The position numbers were made by a program, and so were the translations under genes. 64,000 nt of DNA from positions 62,001 through 126,000 of the forward strand of contig JABYQU010000013.1 of assembly GCA_022264855.1 (NCBI GenBank). Direction: 5' to 3'. This DNA comes from Lenzites betulinus. Lineage: Eukaryota > Basidiomycota > Agaricomycetes > Polyporales > Polyporaceae. Below are positions 63,073 to 64,000 of this stretch, one piece after another. Each line of letters begins with the position of its first letter. Position 1 is the first letter of the stretch. The notes under the pieces were generated by a model that saw only the letters and a program-made list of their open reading frames with translations, made no database searches and was not told the origin of the DNA.

Positions 63073-63390
63073 GGCGTACTCTTATGAGTCGCGTTACTTC
63101 TCCTGTCTCTCTCTTCATCTTCCACGGTCAGAGCGGAGACGGGACTGTAGGATGTTGAGATGCTTTGGTCTGGCGTCGTCGCTGTTCTTTTTGCACCCTC
63201 CTGTTGTTTCATGTTCGCACGTACAAATAGAACCTTTCCTTCTGTAAATGTACGCTCCACTGCGCTGTCACGACCTGCACGAATATCCTGTCTTGTTCTC
63301 TCACTGTCGCCGAGTGATGTGTGATCGCAAAATGAGACAAAGGTACGAAAGTGAAATATGCTAGTGCTACAACAAACAACGAGTATCAAG

Positions 63391-64000
63391 CTATGGTGAC
63401 GACATGGCGCGGTGCACCCGCAGGGCAACTTCAAGAATCCACAACTCCTCGTCTGCGCCGTCGCATAGAGCCTTGTCCGCCTCTGCGAAGGCAAGTGCAC
63501 ACTTTGATTTCTGGCGTGCAGAAAGCGTGGGGTGCATGATGACATGGTCGTGCAGCTGTTCGAAGTAGCGATACAAAGTCAGCTCAGTGTGCACTCCGGT
63601 GCTAAGTATTTGGCTTACCTGCGAGATGACTTGAGAAGCCGAGTACCCCTCCCGGATGACCTCCTTGACTTTCTTGCGCACGCCGTCATACCCTGTCGCC
63701 TTCACCCTCCCCACCTCATCCACGTCCACGTCCATCCCGTCCCCCGCGCCCGGGCCCACGCGCTCCACACCCAGCGCGACGGCAAAGTCCACGACGACAT
63801 CATCCGGGACAACACCCGCAATCTCCTGCACGTCGCGCGCGGTGATCTCCGTGGGGGGCACGCTCGCGAGCGCGAGGCGCGACGCGGACTGGAGGTAGGT
63901 GATCGCGCGCCGGAGGTCGCCCTGCGAGGTCGTGATGAGCGCGTCGACCGTGTCGGGCGCGATGGGCACGTTCTCGGCGGACGCGATCTGGGCGAGGCGC
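63391..64000 (-). CDS. RFC2: Replication factor C small subunit, C-terminal part (partial)
   Basis: Part of the clamp loader that places PCNA on DNA. The gene runs off the right edge, so its N-terminal Walker A and B motifs are not in the window. Visible are the sensor-2 region TTSQGDLRRAITYLQSASRL and EITARDVQEIAGVVPDDVV, a short acidic insert rich in Gly, Asp and Val, then VKEVIREGYSASQVISQ. After an intron comes LHDHVIMHPTLSARQKSKCA, and near the end EADKALCDGADEELWILEVA. These match the collar domain of human RFC4 and yeast Rfc2. The insert (about 63700-63760) is unusual for this family. The stop at 63391 is convergent with SSB1. Confidence 0.9.
   Translation of the reverse strand, partial: RLAQIASAENVPIAPDTVDALITTSQGDLRRAITYLQSASRLALASVPPTEITARDVQEIAGVVPDDVVVDFAVALGVERVGPGAGDGMDVDVDEVGRVKATGYDGVRKKVKEVIREGYSASQVISQVSQILSTGVHTELTLYRYFEQLHDHVIMHPTLSARQKSKCALAFAEADKALCDGADEELWILEVALRVHRAMSSP

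Overview
The window is nuclear DNA of a filamentous basidiomycete, most likely an Agaricomycete of polypore type. It is GC-rich. Almost every recognisable gene is cut by several short introns (about 50-70 nt, GT...AG), and the encoded set is fungal: Pet100 and Cbp4 assembly factors, Sip5, HID1, a Ssb-type Hsp70, DPBB/RlpA-like secreted proteins and a cupredoxin-like GPI protein. Genes lie on both strands at a few hundred bases spacing, with no operons. Gene identities come from my own reading of translated exons; spans run from start codon to stop codon and include introns.

Layout. 1-1.7 kb: nothing recognised. 1.7-13.4 kb: nucleoside diphosphate kinase, QCR7 (complex III), transketolase, CMC2 (complex IV assembly), a GH31 alpha-xylosidase-like enzyme, a serine/threonine dehydratase and PET100 (complex IV assembly). 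14-18.3 kb: a cupredoxin-like GPI protein, an unresolved minus-strand stretch, and a disordered hypothetical protein with a frame change. 18.5-30.7 kb: DNA polymerase delta subunit 2, glutamate decarboxylase, HID1 protein and an MFS transporter. 31.7-34.6 kb: two secreted DPBB proteins flanking the short gene CBP4 (complex III assembly). 36.3-42.7 kb: SIP5 and a SERCA-type calcium pump. 42.9-45 kb: an intron-containing tRNA-Asn and a possible short four-exon gene. 45.4-50.1 kb: an SLC35F6-like transporter and an arrestin-fold protein. 50.1-55.9 kb: a gene-poor block. 55.9-64 kb: SHQ1, TRP2, mitochondrial ribosomal protein uS2m, Ssb-type Hsp70 and the 3' part of a replication factor C subunit.

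Themes. Several products serve mitochondrial respiration or its assembly (QCR7, CMC2, PET100, CBP4) or mitochondrial translation (uS2m). Others serve central carbon and amino-acid metabolism (transketolase, serine dehydratase, GAD, TRP2, NDK), replication (Pol delta subunit 2, RFC), and translation or ribosome biogenesis (Ssb, SHQ1, uS2m). I found no convincing new multi-gene system. The most useful leads are short multi-exon genes that simple ORF calling misses, three gene-poor stretches with splice-like signals, and a few short repeats.
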